DNA of 64,000 bases from Frigidibacter sp. SD6-1 (GTDB lineage Bacteria; Pseudomonadota; Alphaproteobacteria; Rhodobacterales; Rhodobacteraceae). Location: assembly GCF_030143255.1 (NCBI RefSeq), contig NZ_JARJNR010000001.1:806001-870000 (forward strand), written 5' to 3'. Each line of letters starts with the position of its first letter. The first letter of the stretch is position 1. The position numbers were made by a program, and so were the translations under genes. The notes beneath the pieces are model-generated. The model was given only the letters and a program-made list of their open reading frames with translations, searched no databases and was not told the origin of the DNA. Below, piece by piece: positions 60,218 to 64,000 of the stretch.

Positions 60218-61135
60218 ATGCCGCTTGCCATGAACCGCGACGTCTTCATCACCTGCGCCGTCACCGGATCGGGTGGCACCCAGGACCGCAGCCCGCATGT
60301 GCCGCGCTCGCCCGAACAGATTGCGAAATCCGCGATTGACGCGGCCAAGGCCGGTGCCGCCATCGTCCATTGCCACGTTCGCGATCCCGAAAGTGGCAAA
60401 CCCTCTCGCGATCCGAAGCTCTACCGCGAAGTCACCGAACGCATCCGCGACAGCGCGACCGACGTCGTCCTGAACCTGACCGCCGGCATGGGCGGCGACA
60501 TGGTGTTCGGCGACGTCGAAAACCCGCTGCCCCTGAACCCCAGGGGCACCGACATGGGCGGTGCGACGAACCGGATGGAGCATGTCGTCGACTGCCTGCC
60601 GGAAATCTGCACGCTCGACTGCGGCACGATGAACTTCGCCGAGGCCGATTATGTGATGACCAACACGCCCGGCATGCTGCGCGCGATGGGCGGCATGATG
60701 ACGGCGGTCGGCGTGTTGCCGGAGATCGAGGCGTTCGACACCGGGCACCTGTGGTTCGCGAAGGAACTGGTGAAAGAGGGCGTCCTGAAATCCCCCGCGC
60801 TGGTCCAGCTTTGCATGGGCGTGCCGTGGGGGGCGCCGAACGACCTCAACACCTTCATGGCGATGGTCAACAATGTGCCCGCCGACTGGAACTGGTCGGC
60901 CTTCTCGCTCGGCCGCGACCAGATGGCCTATGTCGCCGCCGCCGTTCTGGCGGGCGGCAATGTCCGCGTCGGGCTCGAGGACAACCTCTGGCTCGGCAAG
61001 GGGCAGCTCGCGACCAACGCCCAGCTTGTCGAACGGGCGGTGACGATCATCGAGACCATGGGCGCGCGGGTGATCGGGCCAGACGAGGTACGGGCGCGGC
61101 TGGGGCTGACCAAGCGGGCGCCGCGCGCGCGCTGA
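60218..61135 (+). CDS. BKACE-family 3-dehydrocarnitine cleavage enzyme
   Basis: The protein has 305 residues. DVFITCAVTGSGGTQDRSPH is the family start, GAAIVHCHVRDPESGKPSRD holds the metal His pair, and NLTAGMGGDMVFG, LPEICTLDCGTMNF and VRVGLEDNLWLGKGQLATN are conserved. BKACE enzymes cleave beta-keto acids with acetyl-CoA. Next to the carnitine dehydrogenase, it most likely cleaves 3-dehydrocarnitine to betainyl-CoA and acetoacetate (CdhC of Pseudomonas). GAGGAGGA precedes the ATG. Confidence 0.92.
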   Translation: MPLAMNRDVFITCAVTGSGGTQDRSPHVPRSPEQIAKSAIDAAKAGAAIVHCHVRDPESGKPSRDPKLYREVTERIRDSATDVVLNLTAGMGGDMVFGDVENPLPLNPRGTDMGGATNRMEHVVDCLPEICTLDCGTMNFAEADYVMTNTPGMLRAMGGMMTAVGVLPEIEAFDTGHLWFAKELVKEGVLKSPALVQLCMGVPWGAPNDLNTFMAMVNNVPADWNWSAFSLGRDQMAYVAAAVLAGGNVRVGLEDNLWLGKGQLATNAQLVERAVTIIETMGARVIGPDEVRARLGLTKRAPRAR

Positions 61136-61203
61136 TTGTCGGGACGCTGTCGGGACGGCTGCCCGACGCGGGCGGGACGGAAAACAGACGGGTAGGAACG
61201 GAT

Positions 61204-62655
61204 ATGGCAAGGAAAGCGGCAATCATCGGCGGCGGGGTCATCGGCGGCGGTTGGGCCGCGCGGTTTCTGCTCAATGGCTGGGACGTGGCGGTCTTCGACC
61301 CCGATCCACAGGCCGAACGCAAGATCGGCGAGGTGCTGGCGAACGCCCGCGCCGCCTTGCCCGCGCTCTCGGACGTTCCGTTGCCGCCGGAAGGCCGGAT
61401 CAGCTTTTGCGGCACGATCACCGAAGCCGTGGAAGGTGCTGACTATATTCAGGAATCCGTCTCCGAACGGATCGAGTTGAAGCATCGCGTCTTCGCCCAG
61501 ATCCAGCAGTCCTCGCACGGCGTTCCGATCGGCTCTTCGACCTCGGGTTTCAAGCCCTCGGAGCTTCAGGAAAATGCCGCCGATCCTTCGGTGATCTTCG
61601 TCGCCCACCCGTTCAATCCGGTCTACCTTCTGCCGCTGGCCGAAGTGGTTCCAAGCGCGAAGTCCGACGCTCAGGTGATTGAAAAAGCAAAGGAAATCCT
61701 TCGCGAGATCGGCATGTTCCCGCTGCATGTAAGGAAGGAAATCGATGCCCATATCGCCGACCGTTTCCTCGAAGCCGTCTGGCGCGAGGCGCTGTGGCTG
61801 GTGAAGGACGGCGTCGCCACGACCGAGGAGATAGACGAGGCGATCCGCATGGGCTTCGGCCTGCGCTGGGGCCAGATGGGCCTATTCGAGACCTACCGCA
61901 TTGCCGGCGGCGAAGCGGGCATGAAGCATTTCCTCGCCCAGTTCGGCCCCTGCCTGACCTGGCCCTGGACCAAGCTCATGGATGTGCCCGAATTCAATGA
62001 CGAACTGGTCGATCTGATCGCCGGCCAGTCCGACGAACAATCTGGCCATCACACAATCCGCGAACTGGAACGGATCCGGGATTCGAACCTCATCGGTTTC
62101 ATGCGGGTCCTGAAAGATCGCAACTGGGGCGCGGGGAAGGTGCTGAAGGAGCATGACAGGATGCTTGCCGCCAAACTGCCCGCGCCGCCGAAGCCAGAGC
62201 CGTTGGCGATGGCCCACATGCAGGTCCTGCCCGGTTGGATCGACTATAACGGCCACATGACGGAGAGCCGGTATTTGTTCGCGTCGTCAGAGACTTCCGA
62301 CAATTTCCTCAGGTTGATCGGCGCCGACATGGACTATGTCGCGGGTGGCCACAGCTATTATACGGCCGAGACGCATATCATGCACCTTGGTGAGGCGAAG
62401 CTTGGCGACCGGCTTACGGGTTCGGTGCAGGTGCTGCATGCCGACGAGAAGCGGCTTCATGTCTTCATCCGCATTGCCCGTGGCGACGAGGTCGTGGCGA
62501 GCCTCGAACAGATGCTTCTGCATGTCGACATGAAGGCGGGCAAGACCTGCCCGGCAGCGCCGGAGGTTCTGGCCAAGCTCATGCCCATCGCCGAGGCGCA
62601 CAAGGCGCTTCCCCTGCCGAAGGACGCGGGCCGGTTCTGCGGGCAGCGCAAGTGA
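61204..62655 (+). CDS. lcdH: Carnitine 3-dehydrogenase fused to betainyl-CoA thioesterase
   Basis: The protein has 483 residues. Residues 1-315 are a 3-hydroxyacyl-CoA-type dehydrogenase (IIGGGVIGGGWAARFL, VFVAHPFNPVYLLPLAEVV). Residues about 340-470 are a hotdog thioesterase (VLPGWIDYNGHMTESRY, HSYYTAETHIMHLGEAKLGD). The dehydrogenase makes 3-dehydrocarnitine and the thioesterase frees betaine from betainyl-CoA. Pseudomonas splits these into CdhA and CdhB. It shares the pathway with the upstream BKACE. Confidence 0.93.
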   Translation: MARKAAIIGGGVIGGGWAARFLLNGWDVAVFDPDPQAERKIGEVLANARAALPALSDVPLPPEGRISFCGTITEAVEGADYIQESVSERIELKHRVFAQIQQSSHGVPIGSSTSGFKPSELQENAADPSVIFVAHPFNPVYLLPLAEVVPSAKSDAQVIEKAKEILREIGMFPLHVRKEIDAHIADRFLEAVWREALWLVKDGVATTEEIDEAIRMGFGLRWGQMGLFETYRIAGGEAGMKHFLAQFGPCLTWPWTKLMDVPEFNDELVDLIAGQSDEQSGHHTIRELERIRDSNLIGFMRVLKDRNWGAGKVLKEHDRMLAAKLPAPPKPEPLAMAHMQVLPGWIDYNGHMTESRYLFASSETSDNFLRLIGADMDYVAGGHSYYTAETHIMHLGEAKLGDRLTGSVQVLHADEKRLHVFIRIARGDEVVASLEQMLLHVDMKAGKTCPAAPEVLAKLMPIAEAHKALPLPKDAGRFCGQRK

Positions 62656-63404
62656 GGCGGGTCCTCATCACAGCGGGCGCGAACGGTATCGGGCTGGTGA
62701 TGGCGCAGGCCTTCGCGGCCGCGGGCGACCGGGTCTGGGTGACGGATGTGGACGCCGCGGCTGTTGCTGCGGTTCCGGCCCCCATCCGGGCCAGTGTCTG
62801 CGACGCGGCCAACGAGGGCCAGATGGCGACATTGTTCAAAGAAATCAGCGCCGAATGGGGTGGCCTTGATGTTCTTTGTTCGAACGCCGGGATCAAGGGG
62901 CCGACGGCCCCGATCGAGGATATGCCGCTGGACGGCTGGCACCAGTGCCTTGCCGTGAACCTGGATGGCGCAATGCTGGCGGCAAAGCATGCGGCCCCCC
63001 TGATGAAGGCCCGGGGGGCGGGGGTGATGATTTTCACTTCCTCGACCTCCGGGCTCTACGGTACACCCTTCCGCGCGCCCTATGTGGCGGCGAAATGGGC
63101 GGTGATCGGGCTGATGAAGACCGTGGCGATGGAGCTTGGCCCCTTCGGCATCCGCGCGAACGCCATATGCCCGGGTTCGGTCAACGGCCCGCGTATCGAC
63201 CGGGTGATCGAGGCCGAGGCGGAAGCCAAGGGGATGACGCCGGAGGCGGTGCGGCAGGGCTATGCGGCCGGCACGGCGCTGAAGCGGCTGTCCGACCCCG
63301 AGGATGTGGCCGACATGGCGCTTTTCCTCGCCTCGGACGCGGCGCGCATGATCTCGGGTCAGGCGCTTGCCGTCGATGGCATGACCTACAACGTTGATCC
63401 GTAA
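62652..63404 (+). CDS. SDR-family dehydrogenase in carnitine operon
   Basis: The protein has 250 residues, GTG start overlapping the previous stop (GTGA). TAGANGIGLVMAQAFA is the NAD-binding loop, CSNAGIKGPTAPIEDMP and the Tyr-x3-Lys (APYVAAKWAVIGLMK) form the active site, and DGMTYNVDP ends the fold. The substrate is likely an intermediate of carnitine or gamma-butyrobetaine breakdown, by position. Confidence 0.88.
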   Translation: MRRVLITAGANGIGLVMAQAFAAAGDRVWVTDVDAAAVAAVPAPIRASVCDAANEGQMATLFKEISAEWGGLDVLCSNAGIKGPTAPIEDMPLDGWHQCLAVNLDGAMLAAKHAAPLMKARGAGVMIFTSSTSGLYGTPFRAPYVAAKWAVIGLMKTVAMELGPFGIRANAICPGSVNGPRIDRVIEAEAEAKGMTPEAVRQGYAAGTALKRLSDPEDVADMALFLASDAARMISGQALAVDGMTYNVDP

Positions 63405-63415
63405 GGAGAAAAGCG

Positions 63416-64000
63416 ATGCATTTCGGATTGACCGAAGAACAGCAGATGATCGTCGACACGACGCGGGCCTTCGTCGAGAATGAGCTCTACCCGCATGAGA
63501 TGACGGTCGAGCGGACGGGTCGCCTGCCTCTGGACCTGATCAGGGAGGTCCAGAAGAAGGCAATCGAGGCGGGGCTTTACGCGGCGAACATGCCAGCGGA
63601 GTTTGGGGGCGCGGGCCTCGATACGCTGCAGTGGCTGCTTTACGAGAAGGAACTGGGGCGGGCCAATTATGCGCTGCACTGGACTTGCGTGGCGCGGCCG
63701 TCGAACATCCTTCTGGCCGGGAACGAGGAACAGCGCCAGCAGTACCTTCACCCCTGCATCCGGGGCGAGACATGGGATTGCCTTGCGATGACCGAGCCCG
63801 GAGCGGGGTCGGACCTCAGGGGGATGAGGGCCTCGGCCCGGCAGGACGGCGACGACTGGATTCTCAATGGAACCAAGCACTTCATCAGCCATGCTGACAT
63901 CGCGGGCTTTGCCATCGTCTTCATGGCGACCGGCGAGGAAGAGACGCCGCGCGGAGTGAAGAAGAAGATCACCGCCTTCTTCGTCGATAAGGGGACGAAG
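63416..64000 (+). CDS. Acyl-CoA dehydrogenase, N-terminal part
   Basis: The gene is cut by the window end after 195 codons with no stop. FGLTEEQQMIVDTTRAFVENE and ANMPAEFGGAGLDTLQWLLY are the N-terminal helical domain, and AMTEPGAGSDLRGMRASA with NGTKHFISHADIA the FAD-binding middle. It follows AAGGAG 6 nt before the ATG. In this operon a gamma-butyrobetainyl-CoA or similar substrate is likely, but that is inference. Confidence 0.9.
   Translation, partial: MHFGLTEEQQMIVDTTRAFVENELYPHEMTVERTGRLPLDLIREVQKKAIEAGLYAANMPAEFGGAGLDTLQWLLYEKELGRANYALHWTCVARPSNILLAGNEEQRQQYLHPCIRGETWDCLAMTEPGAGSDLRGMRASARQDGDDWILNGTKHFISHADIAGFAIVFMATGEEETPRGVKKKITAFFVDKGTK

Overview
The window is high-GC DNA, very probably from a member of the Rhodobacterales (Paracoccaceae), although the species cannot be named from sequence alone. 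Supporting signs are an alphaproteobacterial RNase P RNA (34984-35404), two perfect FNR/FnrL-type boxes, DUF1127, DUF2927 and DUF6768-type genes, GatCA, a fused carnitine dehydrogenase/thioesterase, and GC-rich palindromes between genes.

Region 1 (2-5682, + strand) holds secreted or membrane proteins: two intact trypsin-like proteases (the first cut by the window edge), a third whose catalytic Ser is replaced by Asp, a peptidoglycan-binding M15 peptidase and a small membrane protein. Region 2 (5895-18142, - strand) faces it and is the most interesting part. It is a compact contractile injection system (CIS) operon with a divergent terminator-like protein, sheath, tube, Pro-rich protein, LysM adaptor, VgrG-like spike, PAAR-like tip, gp25, a baseplate-J protein fused to a propeller-like domain, and a gpI-like tail protein. 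These are followed by a single-pass PASTA protein, an integral-membrane HEQTH zincin and a small anchored protein. No capsid, terminase, T6SS membrane complex, AAA+ ATPase or fibre is visible. I infer a membrane-anchored, peptidoglycan-associated CIS. A family of about 70-bp palindromic elements is scattered around it, one copy inside the Pro-rich gene.

Region 3 (18477-35404) is mostly housekeeping and metabolism: a class V PLP enzyme divergent from a crotonase with a perfect palindrome between them, an EamA exporter, dtd, a PfkB kinase, an Hsp20 gene behind an FNR-type box, an SPFH/zinc-ribbon/DUF2927 trio, rluB with a very long Arg/Gly tail, tadA, a DUF1127 gene, an ECF sigma factor with DUF6768 partner, gatCA, a lipoprotein, an amidase and rnpB.

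Region 4 (35564-47104) has an Uup-type ABC-F ATPase, a sigma/anti-sigma/fasciclin trio, a VWA protein, a ferredoxin-ASKHA activator, aquaporin plus arsenate reductase, an entericidin gene (44990-45106), a peptide-binding protein and a strong small-RNA candidate. Region 5 (47260-56860) has 3-hydroxybutyrate dehydrogenase, a response regulator with an SLC5-type histidine kinase, an orphan SpoA-domain protein, a DUF442/YeeE sulfur module, a DksA/TraR-like gene behind a second FNR-type box, and a FadB-like enzyme. Region 6 (56861-64000) has a lipid-linked glycosylation pair and the start of a carnitine/betaine catabolism operon that runs off the window.
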